From the NCBI GenBank assembly GCA_022641965.1, contig JALCDX010000011.1:1-52901 (forward strand): DNA of 52,901 nt, read 5' to 3'. The notes beneath the pieces were generated by a model. The model did no database searches. It had not been told where the DNA came from and saw only the letters and a program-made list of their open reading frames with translations. The translations under genes and the position numbers were made by a program. Positions 10,322 to 20,486 of this stretch are shown piece after piece (positions within the stretch are counted from its first letter, which is position 1; each line of letters begins with the position of its first letter). This DNA is from Lactobacillus sp. (GTDB lineage Bacteria > Bacillota > Bacilli > Lactobacillales > Lactobacillaceae).

Positions 10322-10604
10322 ATAACTCTTTCCGTGCTTTTTGATGGTCGACGTAAGCGTAAAGGTCCTGGTAGAATTCAGGTTTGATTTTAGTCTTTAG
10401 GCTGCGTTCTAAAATGCCGCTTTTTTCAGCTGCGGCAATTTTATCAGGCTGCAAGGACACATAAGCCCCGCGGCCAGATTTTTTGCCAGTTGGATCAATC
10501 GAAACTTCTTGATCAGGACCAATCACGATGCGCACTAAGTCTTTTTTCGGCTGCATCGTATTCGTCAACAGGTCTTTTCTCATCGGAACTTTTCGTTTGC
10601 GCAT
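10308..10604 (-). CDS. YlxR-family RNA-binding protein
   Basis: The 98-residue basic protein is of the YlxR (DUF448) family, with the conserved opening RKVPMRKDLLTNTMQPKKDLVR reduced to its core motif RK-P-R and the later GRGAYVSL segment. The fold has a predicted nucleic-acid-binding surface, and homologues have been linked to RNase P and transcriptional regulation. The ATG at 10604 is preferred because AGGTGG lies 5 to 6 bases upstream; an in-frame GTG lies three codons earlier. It sits between nusA and ylxQ. Confidence 0.85.
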   Translation of the reverse strand: MRKRKVPMRKDLLTNTMQPKKDLVRIVIGPDQEVSIDPTGKKSGRGAYVSLQPDKIAAAEKSGILERSLKTKIKPEFYQDLYAYVDHQKARKELFGDK

Positions 10605-10613
10605 CGCGGCCAC

Positions 10614-11762
10614 CTACTCTTCGTTATTGTCTGGCTCAGACTCAGTTTCAGCTGAATCTGCATTGTCAGCCTTGTCGCTGTCAGCAGGTTCAGCAGCCTC
10701 GCCATTATCTTCGTCAACAAATTCAACTTCTGATTCCGGCCGAATATCAATCTTGTAGCCAGTTAGGCGCGCAGCCAAGCGAACGTTTTGACCCTTTTTG
10801 CCAATTGCTAGTGACAACTGGTAATCAGGCACGATGACCAAAGCATCTTTTTGCTGATCTTCGTCTTCGCTGAATTGGACAGCGATCACTTCAGCCGGGT
10901 TCAAAGCATTGGCAATGAAATCTGAAGGATCTTCTTCATAGCGGACCACATCAATATTTTCACCGCCCAGCTCGTTCACGATATTTTGCACCCGGGCGCC
11001 GCGTGGGCCGACACAAGTGCCAACCGGGTCGATGTCAGGGTTGCTCGACCGGACGGCAATCTTAGTCCGATCGCCGGCTTCGCGTGCAATTGACACGATT
11101 TCAACGGTTCCGTTGTAAACTTCTGGAACTTCTTCTTCAAACAGACGCTTGACTAAATCTGGTGCTGTCCGTGAAACCACGATTTGAGCACCTTTAGAAT
11201 CAGAGCCAACTTTCGTCACCAAGACGCGAATTTGGTCTTGCGGACGATAATGCTCATTTGGCATTTGATCGCCGCGCGGCATAATGGCCTCCACGTTGCC
11301 AATTTTGACATAGACAAAGCGGTTGTCGCGCCGTTCAACGATCCCGGTAATCAGCTCATCTTGATATTGCGAATATTCATCAACAATATGATTGCGTTCT
11401 GCTTCGCGCAGTCTTTGCATAACCACTTGCTTGGCAGTTTGCGCAGCAATCCGGCCAAAATTCTTCGGCGTCACTTCAAAACGGATTTCATCGCCAACTT
11501 CGTAAGCCTTGTTGATTTCCAAAGCATCTTGCAAGGAAACCTCCAGCCGGTCATCATGCACTTCATCGACAACGGTTTTCACCGCGTTGACTTTAAACGT
11601 GCCCTTCTGCTCATCAAACTCAACTTCCACGTTTTGGGCTTGGTTGTAGTTCTTCTTGTAAGCAGCGACTAAGGCTGATTTGATTGCATCGATAATGACA
11701 TCTTTTTTGATGCCTTTTTCCTGCTCAAGCGCAGCTAAGGCACCAATTAATTCTTTGGACAT
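10614..11762 (-). CDS. nusA: Transcription termination/antitermination factor NusA
   Basis: NusA binds RNA polymerase and controls pausing, termination and antitermination. The 382-residue product has the N-terminal polymerase-binding domain, an S1 domain (about 130-200), and two KH domains with [18 protein letters not shown] and [18 protein letters not shown]. An acidic tail of Asp/Glu/Ala follows, in place of the E. coli C-terminal acidic repeats, as usual for Firmicutes. The ATG at 11762 has AAAGGATG upstream, and homologues start there. Confidence 0.96.
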   Translation of the reverse strand: MSKELIGALAALEQEKGIKKDVIIDAIKSALVAAYKKNYNQAQNVEVEFDEQKGTFKVNAVKTVVDEVHDDRLEVSLQDALEINKAYEVGDEIRFEVTPKNFGRIAAQTAKQVVMQRLREAERNHIVDEYSQYQDELITGIVERRDNRFVYVKIGNVEAIMPRGDQMPNEHYRPQDQIRVLVTKVGSDSKGAQIVVSRTAPDLVKRLFEEEVPEVYNGTVEIVSIAREAGDRTKIAVRSSNPDIDPVGTCVGPRGARVQNIVNELGGENIDVVRYEEDPSDFIANALNPAEVIAVQFSEDEDQQKDALVIVPDYQLSLAIGKKGQNVRLAARLTGYKIDIRPESEVEFVDEDNGEAAEPADSDKADNADSAETESEPDNNEE

Positions 11763-11781
11763 AAGTTTTTGATCATCCTTT

Positions 11782-12258
11782 CTAAAGCTCGACCGCGAAG
11801 CGGATTTGAGCAAGTTTTTTGCGTGGAATGTCGATTTGCCGCTCTTGACTGCCTTGCTTGACCGCTAAAGTCAGCTGGTCGTCGTCATAATCGACCAGGA
11901 TTCCTTCAAAGGTTTTGCTGCCAGCAATCTTTTGGTACAAGCCAACGTGAATAAAAGCACCCTTGGCCCGCTCCCAATCCTTAGCAGTTTTAATCGGCCG
12001 CTCTAAGCCTGGCGATGACATTTCCAGAACGTATGGCTCTGGGAAAGGGTCAGGTTTAATCTCATCGAGCAAGTTGGAAACTGGCTCCGTCAATTCAGAA
12101 ATTGTTTGCAAGTCAATGCCGCCCGGTTGACGGTCAAGGTACAAACGCAAATAGTTTTGTCCCTGTTCCTTTACGTATTCAGCATCGACCAGCTCGCAGC
12201 CATGGGCTGTGATGACTGGCTCCACCGCTTGCGTTACTTTTTCAATAATTTTTGACAA
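11782..12258 (-). CDS. rimP: Ribosome maturation factor RimP
   Basis: RimP is needed for 30S subunit assembly. The 158-residue protein shows the family segments [17 protein letters not shown]-like, [15 protein letters not shown], and [14 protein letters not shown] near 75-88. The start is taken as TTG at 12258, giving [13 protein letters not shown], because GAGGAA lies 6 bases upstream and family members begin here. It is the first gene of the nusA-infB operon, and a strong hairpin terminator sits just before it. Confidence 0.93.
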   Translation of the reverse strand: MSKIIEKVTQAVEPVITAHGCELVDAEYVKEQGQNYLRLYLDRQPGGIDLQTISELTEPVSNLLDEIKPDPFPEPYVLEMSSPGLERPIKTAKDWERAKGAFIHVGLYQKIAGSKTFEGILVDYDDDQLTLAVKQGSQERQIDIPRKKLAQIRFAVEL

Positions 12259-12272
12259 TCTAATTCCTCGCA

Positions 12273-12304
12273 ATAAAAAGAGTGAGCACAAGATGCTCAC
12301 TCGA
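12273..12304 (-). terminator. Terminator or attenuator between polC and rimP
   Basis: GAGTGAGCAT and TGCTCACTC form a stem with a short loop, followed on the minus strand by TTTTTATT. It ends 17 bases before the rimP start. Because a TATAAT box lies between polC and this hairpin, it may attenuate the rimP-nusA-infB operon rather than only end polC. Confidence 0.8.
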
Positions 12305-12328
12305 ATTACCTATTCGAACCTCATTAAA

Positions 12329-12357
12329 ATTATAGCATGCTTTTTCAGCAATAGCCA
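12329..12357 (-). promoter_or_regulatory. Candidate promoter of the rimP-nusA-infB operon
   Basis: A perfect TATAAT (12329-12334) lies on the minus strand with a weak -35, TGGCTA, 17 bases further up (12352-12357), abutting the polC stop codon. It lies upstream of the hairpin at 12273-12304. Confidence 0.4.
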
Positions 12358-12358
12358 G

Positions 12359-15300
12359 TTAAAAGAGCGACAGCTGGTTTTGATCTGGCATCCCCGCTAA
12401 CACACCATTTTCTTCGAAGTAGTCCATGATCGTCTGGGAAACTTTGCCCCGCTTCTGCAGGTCTTCTTTTGACAAAAAGTCTTGCTCAGATCGGGCAGCG
12501 ACAATCTGCTTGGCAGCATTGTCGCCTAGGCCTGGCACAGCATTAAACGGAGCCAAAATAGTATGCTCATCCAAAATTTTGAAATTCAAGGCTTCAGACT
12601 GATTAATATCAACCATCTTGATCTTGATGCCCCGTTCCAAACACTCGTTGGCAATCTCAAGCACTGTCAGCAAGCTTTTATCTTTAGCCGAAGCATCTTG
12701 ACCTTGATCCTCGATCTTCTTCATTAAGGCTTTAACCGAATTCTTGCCATGGCTCATCGCTACCAAATCAAACAGGTCAGCCCGCACGGAGAAGTAAGCC
12801 GTATAGTAAATCACTGGGTAGTAGACTTTAAACCAAGCAATCCTGAGCGCCATCAAAATATAAGCGGTCGCGTGGGCCTTCGGGAACATGTACTTGATCT
12901 TCAAGCAAGATGGAATATACCAATCTGGAATTTTGTCGTTCTTGGTCAAAATCGCCATGTTTTCGTCAGAAATACCGCGGCCATGCCGGACAGTTTCCAT
13001 CGTTTGGAAGGCAACTTCAGGCTTCACGCCCCAGTGAATCAGGTCCATCATGATGTTGTCACGACAACCGATAACTTCTTTCAAGGTGCAAGTTTTTTGA
13101 TTGATCAAGTCCTCAGCGTTGCCCAACCAGACGTCCGTTCCGTGTGACAAACCAGAAATCTGCAGCAATTCGGCAAACGTGGTCGGTTTGGTTTCTTCCA
13201 GCATCCCCCGTACAAACCGGGTTCCAAATTCTGGCACGCCTAAAGTCCCTGTTTGTGAAAAAATCTGCTCTGGCGTCACGCCTAGAATTTTGGTGCTTGA
13301 AAATAGGGACATCACCCCTGGATCATCTGGCGGAATCGTCAGCGGATCAACCCCAGACAAATCTTGCAGCATTCTGATCATCGTTGGGTCATCGTGACCC
13401 AGAATATCAAACTTTAAGATATTGTCGTGAATGGAGTGGAAGTCGAAGTGGGTCGTCAGCCAAGCCGCATTCAAATCATCAGCTGGATATTGCACCGGTG
13501 TAAAGTCGTAAATATCCATATCGTTTGGCACCACGACAATCCCCGCCGGGTGCTGGCCAGTCGTCCGCTTGACTCCGGCAGTTCCGGCAGCCAGCCGGTC
13601 CAGCTCGGCTCCTCTGAACTGCAAGTCATGATCTTCTTCGTAATGTTTGACGTAGCCATAAGCAGTTTTGTCGGCCACGGTGGAAATCGTGCCCGCCCGG
13701 TAAGACTTGGACGGTCCGAACATAACCCGAATGTAATTGTGGGCAACTGGCTGATAGTCGCCAGAGAAGTTCAGGTCGATATCAGGAACCTTGTCGCCGT
13801 GAAAGCCTAGAAAAGTGGCAAACGGAATATCCTGGCCATCTTTAACCAAATCAGCTCCGCACTGCGGACATTTGGCATCAGGCAGGTCAAACCCTGAACC
13901 ATATTTGCCATCTTCGAAGAATTTAGAATATTTGCATTTTGGACAGCGGTAATGCGGCGGCAGCGGATTGACCTCAGTAATGCCTGACATCGTGGCTACC
14001 AAACTGGAACCAACGGAGCCCCGCGATCCAACCAAATAGCCGTCTTTGTTGGATTTGGCTACCAGCCGCTGGGAAATCAAGTAAATGACAGCATAACCAT
14101 TGGAAATAATGGAATTCAATTCCATATCAATTCGGTCTTTGACTAACTTTGGCAGCGGCTTGCCATAAAGCTCATAAGCTTTATTGTAAGTCAGATCTTT
14201 CATTTCCTGGTCAGCATTATCGATATGCGGCGGATACAAGCCAGATTTGATCGGGGCAATGCTCTCAATTTTATCAGCGATTGCATTGGTATTGTCAATC
14301 ACGATTTTCTTGGCTAAATCTTCACCCAAGAAATTAAAAGCATCCAGCATCTCCTGCGTAGTGTAGAAATGCAGGTCCGGCTGCGGCCGATTGCTGTCAG
14401 GGTTGCCTTTCTGCGCAGCCAGCAAAATCACACGGTAGATTTTGTCATGCGGCTCAACATAGTGAGCATCGCCAGTAGCAACCACTGGAATCCCCAGCTC
14501 ATCCCCTAATTTGCAAATATCCTTAATGATTTCTTCTAATTCGGCCCGACTCTTTAGCAGGTGATTGTCCAGCAGCTGCTGATAATTGGCTGGCGGCTGC
14601 ACCTCCAAATAATCATAGAATTGCGCCAGTTCTTTAGCAGCTTCATAGCCCGATTCCATCATGGCTGTAAAAACATCACCCTCATGACAGCCGCTGCCAT
14701 ACAGCAAGCCATCATGATATTTTTCAAGCTCTGATTTTGGCGTCCGCGGCACCCGGTAAAAATATTTGGTGCAAGCCAGAGAAATCAATTTGTATAAGTT
14801 TTTCAGCCCAGTTTGATTTTTCACCAGGATGCTCATGTGCGATGGCCGCGTTCGCTTATAAGTTTGACCATAGCTGACATAATCATTTAGCTTGCCTAAG
14901 TCGGCCACCTGGAAGCGTTTGTAAAACTCATCCAGCAGCTTGTACATTAGCAAGCCGGTAGCTTCAGCATCTGAATCAGCCCGGTGGTGGTGTTCCAGCA
15001 CCACGTTGTATTTTTTAGTCAAAGAATCAAGTTTGTGATTAGTCTGTTCAGGGTGCAGCAGACGCGAAACTTCCAAAGTATCAACCACGGGGACTGAAAC
15101 TAGCGGCAAATGAGCCCGCTTTAAAGCAGCATTGACGAAGCCAATATCAAAGCGCACGTTGTGACCGCACAGCGGCCGGTCGCCGCAGAATTCCTGGAAG
15201 CGTTTGATGACATCAGCCTCATCATCAGCTTGTAAAACCAGCTCATCAGTAATTGAAGTTAAGTTGATCGTCGTTGAGCTGAGCGGATGATGGGGATTGA

Positions 15301-16663
15301 TGAATTCGTCAAACCGATCCAGCACTTCCCCATCTTTCATCTTAACCGCGCCGATTTCAATCATCGTGTCATAGACCGAAGACAAGCCTGTTGTTTCGGT
15401 ATCAAAAATCACAAATTCACGGCCGCGGTAATCCATCGATTGCGGATTTAACACCAGCTTGACGTCATCATTGACCATATTGGCTTCGTCGCCATACAAG
15501 ATCTTCATTTTTTGGCTAGCACCGCTATGGTAAGCCTCAGGGAAAGATTGGACATCGCCATGATCGGTAATCGCAATGGCATTTTGACCAAACTTTTTAG
15601 CAGCTTTAATGAAATCAGTAGCAGTATTGGTTGCATCCAGCTGGCTCATATTGGTGTGCAGGTGCAGCTCAACGCGCTTTTTCTCGCCCTCATACTTTTC
15701 TTGCCGGCCGACATGCTTGACGATTTCAAATTGATCGATATTGAAGACTAAGTCATGCTGGTAGCGATCATCCATGACTGACCCCTGCATTTTAGCCCAC
15801 ATGCCAGGCTGGACTTCTTTGAGACTCTCAACTTGTGCCTCGTCGCGGACCCAGCGCTTAAAAGCAATGGAATCAGTATAATCTGTGATTTCGCCAGTGA
15901 AAATATAAGCCCCGCTGCGCAGCTGCCGCAGCTCGCAGTTGAAAATATGGCCTTCAATGACGAGGTTGCTGGCCCCGTCAGCTAAATTTTTCATCTGGGT
16001 AATTGGAGCATTTTCATCTAGTTTTTTCGGACCATAGTGGCGCTTGCTAGTAGCAGGCGCTTGACGAGGAGCTGGCTCGGGTTCTGGCAGATTTTGGTAG
16101 ACTTCTTGCATCTGCGCAGCATGAGCTTCCTGCTCTTCTGCCAAGCTTTCCAGTTGCGCATCCCGGTTGGCCTGATCTTGCCGCATAATAAACTTAACGT
16201 TAAAAAAGCCGTATTTGCGGTATTCCAAACCAAGAGCCAGCAAAGCCTGGTTAGTCAAAAAATCCTGCTCAACCTGATTTTGTACTGTAATAATCCATTG
16301 ATCCTGCTGGCAGACTGGCCGTTCATTGATTAAAAACTTTTGCGCCATCGTTGGCAGATCAGCATGATCAATTACATATTGCCAATAATCAGGCAGATAT
16401 TTGCGGTCCCCATCTTTAGTTTTTACCAGCAAGCTGGCTGTAACCATTGGACTGAAAGCATGTTCAATGCCAGCGGCTAATGCTTGGTAGGTCTTAAACG
16501 GGAGCGGCGTGTCAAAAAAGACGTGGATTATCCACTTCCGCTTTTCAGCATAAACATCCACGTCTTCAATCTGACCCGTTTGCAGAACTGGATCATCGGC
16601 AAACTGATCAGGCAATTTTATTTGCGTTAATAATTTCTTGAATAAATCTTGCTGTTTAGTCAC
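12359..16663 (-). CDS. polC: DNA polymerase III subunit alpha, PolC type
   Basis: This is the replicative polymerase of low-G+C Gram-positives, with built-in 3'-5' proofreading. The 1434-residue chain has an N-terminal domain and OB fold (about 210-325), a PHP domain opening with ELHLHTNMSQLDATN near 330, and an inserted DnaQ-type exonuclease (FVIFDTETTGLSS near 423, HNVRFDIGF near 500). The polymerase core follows with zinc-binding CPKCKYSKFF and CPQCGADL near 915-945 and PDIDLNFSGDYQ near 961. The tail DQNQLSLF is a sliding-clamp-type motif. The start is GTG with AGGAT upstream. It lies 5 bases after proS. Confidence 0.97.
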   Translation of the reverse strand: MTKQQDLFKKLLTQIKLPDQFADDPVLQTGQIEDVDVYAEKRKWIIHVFFDTPLPFKTYQALAAGIEHAFSPMVTASLLVKTKDGDRKYLPDYWQYVIDHADLPTMAQKFLINERPVCQQDQWIITVQNQVEQDFLTNQALLALGLEYRKYGFFNVKFIMRQDQANRDAQLESLAEEQEAHAAQMQEVYQNLPEPEPAPRQAPATSKRHYGPKKLDENAPITQMKNLADGASNLVIEGHIFNCELRQLRSGAYIFTGEITDYTDSIAFKRWVRDEAQVESLKEVQPGMWAKMQGSVMDDRYQHDLVFNIDQFEIVKHVGRQEKYEGEKKRVELHLHTNMSQLDATNTATDFIKAAKKFGQNAIAITDHGDVQSFPEAYHSGASQKMKILYGDEANMVNDDVKLVLNPQSMDYRGREFVIFDTETTGLSSVYDTMIEIGAVKMKDGEVLDRFDEFINPHHPLSSTTINLTSITDELVLQADDEADVIKRFQEFCGDRPLCGHNVRFDIGFVNAALKRAHLPLVSVPVVDTLEVSRLLHPEQTNHKLDSLTKKYNVVLEHHHRADSDAEATGLLMYKLLDEFYKRFQVADLGKLNDYVSYGQTYKRTRPSHMSILVKNQTGLKNLYKLISLACTKYFYRVPRTPKSELEKYHDGLLYGSGCHEGDVFTAMMESGYEAAKELAQFYDYLEVQPPANYQQLLDNHLLKSRAELEEIIKDICKLGDELGIPVVATGDAHYVEPHDKIYRVILLAAQKGNPDSNRPQPDLHFYTTQEMLDAFNFLGEDLAKKIVIDNTNAIADKIESIAPIKSGLYPPHIDNADQEMKDLTYNKAYELYGKPLPKLVKDRIDMELNSIISNGYAVIYLISQRLVAKSNKDGYLVGSRGSVGSSLVATMSGITEVNPLPPHYRCPKCKYSKFFEDGKYGSGFDLPDAKCPQCGADLVKDGQDIPFATFLGFHGDKVPDIDLNFSGDYQPVAHNYIRVMFGPSKSYRAGTISTVADKTAYGYVKHYEEDHDLQFRGAELDRLAAGTAGVKRTTGQHPAGIVVVPNDMDIYDFTPVQYPADDLNAAWLTTHFDFHSIHDNILKFDILGHDDPTMIRMLQDLSGVDPLTIPPDDPGVMSLFSSTKILGVTPEQIFSQTGTLGVPEFGTRFVRGMLEETKPTTFAELLQISGLSHGTDVWLGNAEDLINQKTCTLKEVIGCRDNIMMDLIHWGVKPEVAFQTMETVRHGRGISDENMAILTKNDKIPDWYIPSCLKIKYMFPKAHATAYILMALRIAWFKVYYPVIYYTAYFSVRADLFDLVAMSHGKNSVKALMKKIEDQGQDASAKDKSLLTVLEIANECLERGIKIKMVDINQSEALNFKILDEHTILAPFNAVPGLGDNAAKQIVAARSEQDFLSKEDLQKRGKVSQTIMDYFEENGVLAGMPDQNQLSLF

Positions 16664-16668
16664 AAAAA

Positions 16669-18366
16669 TTATCCTAACTCTTTAGCAATCCAGGCGTCCA
16701 AATCGTTAAGGGCAACTTCCTGAGCCTTCTCATCGCTTGGGCGCTTAACCTCAACGATGCCATCGCCAACCTTGCGGCCAATCGTAATTCTAATTGGTGC
16801 ACCCACCAGATCTGCATCGTTAAACTTCACGCCTGGCCGCTCTTTACGGTCATCGTATAAGACATCGTACTTGGCAGACAAGCTGCTTTCAAGTTTTTCG
16901 GCCACGGCAGTTTGCTGGTCATCATTCATTTTCATTTGCACTAATTGAATATCAAATGGCGCAATTTCTTTCGGCCAGGCAATACCATGATCAGTCAGGT
17001 TTTGTTCAACGATCGCTGACAGCATCCGGGTGACGCCAATCCCGTATGAACCCATGATTACTGGCTGGGCCTTGCCGTTTTGATCCAAGAAATCGGCTCC
17101 CATGGTCTTCGTATAATAAGTCCCCAACTTGAAAATGTGGCCAACTTCAATACTGGTGGTAAATTTCAATGGCAAATGATCGACTGGGTCAAGTTCGCCT
17201 TCATTAGCCACCCGGATATCTGCAAATTCGTCAACTTTAAAGTCGCGGTCCAAGTTGGCATTCTTGAATTGGTAATCAGTTTCACTAGCCCCAACCACGA
17301 CATTGTACAAATTCTTAACCGTCTCATCGGCAATAATCCGATCGGCAAAATCAGCCTTAACTGGGCCAACCCCACCCTTAGCAGAGCCAGTCAGCGCTTC
17401 GAGGTCGCTAGTTTGAGCTTCATGAATATCGTCAGCATCAATTACGTGGGCAAGTTTGGCTTCGTTAATTTGCTTATCGCCGCGAATCAAGACTAACACT
17501 TTTTGTCCATCAGCAATGTACAAGATGCTCTTCACAATTCGCGTAGCTGAGACGTTTAAGAATTTTGCCAATTTTTCGATTGAATCACAATTTGGCGTCG
17601 CAACTTTTTCTAGTGGCTGCGGATCTTCTGGTTCCTGCTTAAAGTCATCCAAGCTTTGAGCCATTTCCAAGTTGGCAGCATAGGTACCAGTTTCATTCAC
17701 AGCAATCGTGTCTTCACCAATTTCAGCCGGCGCTTGGAACTCAGTTGAATCTTTCCCTCCCATCGTACCAGAATCGGCAATAACTGGCCGCACTGTTACG
17801 CCGCAGCGCTTAAAGATGTTTTCAAAAGCCTGCTTTTCATCATCAAATTGTTCATCCAGCTGCTGGCGAGTGGCTGCAAAGCTGTAAGCATCTAGCATGA
17901 TGAATTCTCGGCCCCGCAGCAGGCCAAACCGTGGCCGGTTCTCATCCCGGTATTTGGTTTGAATTTGATACAAGGAAATCGGCATTTGCTTGTATGACTT
18001 CAAATTTTTGGCAATCAGTTCAGTAAAGGTTTCTTCATGCGTAGGGCCTAATAAAGATGGCCGGTCGTGGCGGTCATTCAAGCGGAACATTTCAGGACCG
18101 TATTTCTTCATCCGTCCTGATTCTTCCCACAAAGAAGCTGGCAGCAAAGCCGGCATTAAACATTCCGGCACATTGATCTTGGCCATTTCTTCTTCCATGA
18201 TCTTTTCAGCCTTGTTTAAAACCCGGTAAGCTAGCGGCAGGTAAGAATAAACACCAGCTGTAACCTGTCTGATATAGCCCCCGCGCAGCATCAGCTGATG
18301 ACTTTTAGCCACCGCGTCAGCTGGGGTTTCTTTTAAAGTTGGCATAAAGAATTTGGATTGACGCAT
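16669..18366 (-). CDS. proS: Prolyl-tRNA synthetase (bacterial type)
   Basis: ProS charges tRNA-Pro. The 565-residue protein has class II motifs: motif 1 around LPLAYRVLNKAEKIMEEEM, motif 2 YRDENRPRFGLLRGREF, and motif 3 GSYGIGVTRMLSAIVEQ. The bacterial INS editing domain lies between motifs 2 and 3 (about 225-400), and an anticodon-binding domain ends the chain. GGGGGAG precedes the ATG. It sits between rseP and polC as in other lactobacilli. Confidence 0.97.
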   Translation of the reverse strand: MRQSKFFMPTLKETPADAVAKSHQLMLRGGYIRQVTAGVYSYLPLAYRVLNKAEKIMEEEMAKINVPECLMPALLPASLWEESGRMKKYGPEMFRLNDRHDRPSLLGPTHEETFTELIAKNLKSYKQMPISLYQIQTKYRDENRPRFGLLRGREFIMLDAYSFAATRQQLDEQFDDEKQAFENIFKRCGVTVRPVIADSGTMGGKDSTEFQAPAEIGEDTIAVNETGTYAANLEMAQSLDDFKQEPEDPQPLEKVATPNCDSIEKLAKFLNVSATRIVKSILYIADGQKVLVLIRGDKQINEAKLAHVIDADDIHEAQTSDLEALTGSAKGGVGPVKADFADRIIADETVKNLYNVVVGASETDYQFKNANLDRDFKVDEFADIRVANEGELDPVDHLPLKFTTSIEVGHIFKLGTYYTKTMGADFLDQNGKAQPVIMGSYGIGVTRMLSAIVEQNLTDHGIAWPKEIAPFDIQLVQMKMNDDQQTAVAEKLESSLSAKYDVLYDDRKERPGVKFNDADLVGAPIRITIGRKVGDGIVEVKRPSDEKAQEVALNDLDAWIAKELG

Positions 18367-18428
18367 TATTTCTCCCCCGAACTATTTTGCATTTGTCTTT
18401 ATCCAAAAATAAATAATAACCGAAAAAG

Positions 18429-19685
18429 CTACTTAATAAAATAGCGATAAATATCATTGCCAGTTACTGCGATAATCAGCAGCAGCAAGATTCCAACCCC
18501 GATCAGATCGATAATGGCTTCATGTTCTTCTTTAATCGGCTTGCCGCGCACTAATTCAATCAAATTCAGCAGCAGTTTGCCCCCGTCTAAGCCAGGAATA
18601 GGAATCAAGTTGACGATGCCCAAGTTGATGGAAATCATTGCTAAAAAGGCCAAAACTGATGCCAGGCCAAGTTTGGAAACTTGAGCAGTTGCTGAGTAAA
18701 TGCCAACTGGCCCTGACAATTTGTTGAGGCTGAAGCTTCTGAACAGGTCGCCGACGGCACTAAAAATCATGCCGGTAGTTTGCATTGAAGTTTGCCAGCT
18801 GCGCTTTAATTTAGCGGCCGCCGAATTATCCGGCTGAGCCAAAATACCTAGTTGGTAAGTGCTATGCCCTTGCACCTTGACTTTTTTCGGCGTCACCGTC
18901 AACGTCTTAGTGCGACCTTGTCTAACTACTTTAACTCGCATAGCCTTATGACCATTGGCTGCCACTAAATTGCCAATTTGATCAAAATCGGTGATCTTAT
19001 GCTGGTTAATTTGCGTAATGCGGTCCTGCTTCACTAAACCAGCTTGAGCAGCTGGCGAGCCTGGACTGACTTTTTGAATAGTCGTTGTACTTGGACCAAC
19101 AGCCACGAAAGTCCAAATCATAAAGACAACAAAGCCTAACAGAATATTCATCAAAGGGCCAGCGACGTTAGTGGCCAATTTTTGCCAAATGCTGGCCTGA
19201 GGAAATTGCCGGTTCCAGGGTGCAATCACCAATTCATTATGGTGTTCATCGATAATCGTGGCATGCGGCGACACTTGGAAAGTTTTAGTGACGCTCTCGT
19301 CGCCATTCTCATATCCAGTGATCGTCAAGGCATGCACTAAATCCGCTTTCACAACCTGTACTGGCGTACCAGCAATTGGCAAGTCGGATTCTGAAGCGTC
19401 AATTCGTGTCACTAAGCCTGCATCATCGGTTGCCAGCACCATCCGCGTGCCGGGTGCAAGTTCAGCCGCATCATCGGGTCCAGCCAAGCGCACGTACCCG
19501 CCTAATGGCAGCCAGCGAATAGTATAAGCCGTTTCATGGCGTCTGGTTTGAAAAAGCTTGGGGCCCATGCCAATCGAAAACTCACGGACTAGAATTCCAG
19601 CTTTTTTAGCGACCCAAAAATGGCCAAACTCGTGGACAAACACCAGCAGGCCAAAAATAATAATAAAGATTAAAATTCCGCGCAT
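18429..19685 (-). CDS. rseP: Site-2 protease RseP (RasP)
   Basis: This is an intramembrane zinc metalloprotease that cleaves membrane-embedded anti-sigma factors and signal-peptide remnants. The 418-residue protein has a first membrane helix ending in HEFGH (His18, Glu19, His22), a PDZ domain about 205-280 (VSPGSPAAQAGLVKQDRITQIN), and the second metal motif IPGLDGGK near 365 followed by a last helix. It directly follows cdsA with no gap; GGAGTG lies before the ATG. Confidence 0.95.
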   Translation of the reverse strand: MRGILIFIIIFGLLVFVHEFGHFWVAKKAGILVREFSIGMGPKLFQTRRHETAYTIRWLPLGGYVRLAGPDDAAELAPGTRMVLATDDAGLVTRIDASESDLPIAGTPVQVVKADLVHALTITGYENGDESVTKTFQVSPHATIIDEHHNELVIAPWNRQFPQASIWQKLATNVAGPLMNILLGFVVFMIWTFVAVGPSTTTIQKVSPGSPAAQAGLVKQDRITQINQHKITDFDQIGNLVAANGHKAMRVKVVRQGRTKTLTVTPKKVKVQGHSTYQLGILAQPDNSAAAKLKRSWQTSMQTTGMIFSAVGDLFRSFSLNKLSGPVGIYSATAQVSKLGLASVLAFLAMISINLGIVNLIPIPGLDGGKLLLNLIELVRGKPIKEEHEAIIDLIGVGILLLLIIAVTGNDIYRYFIK

Positions 19686-20471
19686 CTACAGCACTCCTAA
19701 CAGGGCAACCGTTGGCAGCACAAACAGCATGCTGTCAAAGCGGTCTAAAATGCCGCCGTGACCAGGCAAGATTTTGCCTGAATCTTTGACCCCGTAATAG
19801 CGCTTGTAGGCCGATTCCACTAAGTCGCCGATTTGACCAACAATGGACAAGAAGAAAGCAGCGATCACTAGCGGCAAAGTATGCAGCTGAACTAATGGCG
19901 CATAGATGGCAGCTAAGATAACTGCACAAATAACCCCAGCAATTGAGCCTTCCCAAGTTTTGTTTGGCGAAATTACTGGCCATAATTTATGCTTGCCAAG
20001 TTTGCGGCCAAAGCTGTAAGCGGCAATATCAGTCGTCCAGACCACCACAAAAACGTAGCCTAGCAAGGCCAATCCGTCAGCTGAATTTCTGATGGCAGCC
20101 ATATAGTGAAAACCTGCACCGATATACAAGGAGGCAACCGTGTAGACGCCAACATCATCAAACGTGACTTTGTTTTTTGATAAAACTGTCCAAACTAGCA
20201 GCAACATAATGAAAATAAAGTAAACATTATAACTGCTCATATGCTTAGGCAGCCAAGAAAAGAAGCTGTTAGGGACAGCCAAAGTCATCGTTGCCAGCCA
20301 GGCCAGCACAAAATCAACGGAAACTAAGATCCGTTTCTTCATTAAGAAAATTTCGCTAATGCCAACAGTAGCAAAAATTGCGACCGTCCAATCGATCCAC
20401 AGGCCACCGGCCAGGACAATCGGAATAAATACTATTAAAGCAACTACTGCCGTAATAACTCTTTGTTTCAT
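19686..20471 (-). CDS. cdsA: Phosphatidate cytidylyltransferase
   Basis: CdsA makes CDP-diacylglycerol from phosphatidate and CTP for phospholipid synthesis at the membrane. The 261-residue hydrophobic protein has several membrane helices and ends with the family signature SAYKRYYGVKDSGKILPGHG followed by ILDRFDS. It lies 15 bases after uppS and runs straight into rseP. No strong ribosome site is visible. Confidence 0.96.
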   Translation of the reverse strand: MKQRVITAVVALIVFIPIVLAGGLWIDWTVAIFATVGISEIFLMKKRILVSVDFVLAWLATMTLAVPNSFFSWLPKHMSSYNVYFIFIMLLLVWTVLSKNKVTFDDVGVYTVASLYIGAGFHYMAAIRNSADGLALLGYVFVVVWTTDIAAYSFGRKLGKHKLWPVISPNKTWEGSIAGVICAVILAAIYAPLVQLHTLPLVIAAFFLSIVGQIGDLVESAYKRYYGVKDSGKILPGHGGILDRFDSMLFVLPTVALLGVL

Positions 20472-20486
20472 ATATTAAAAAAATCT

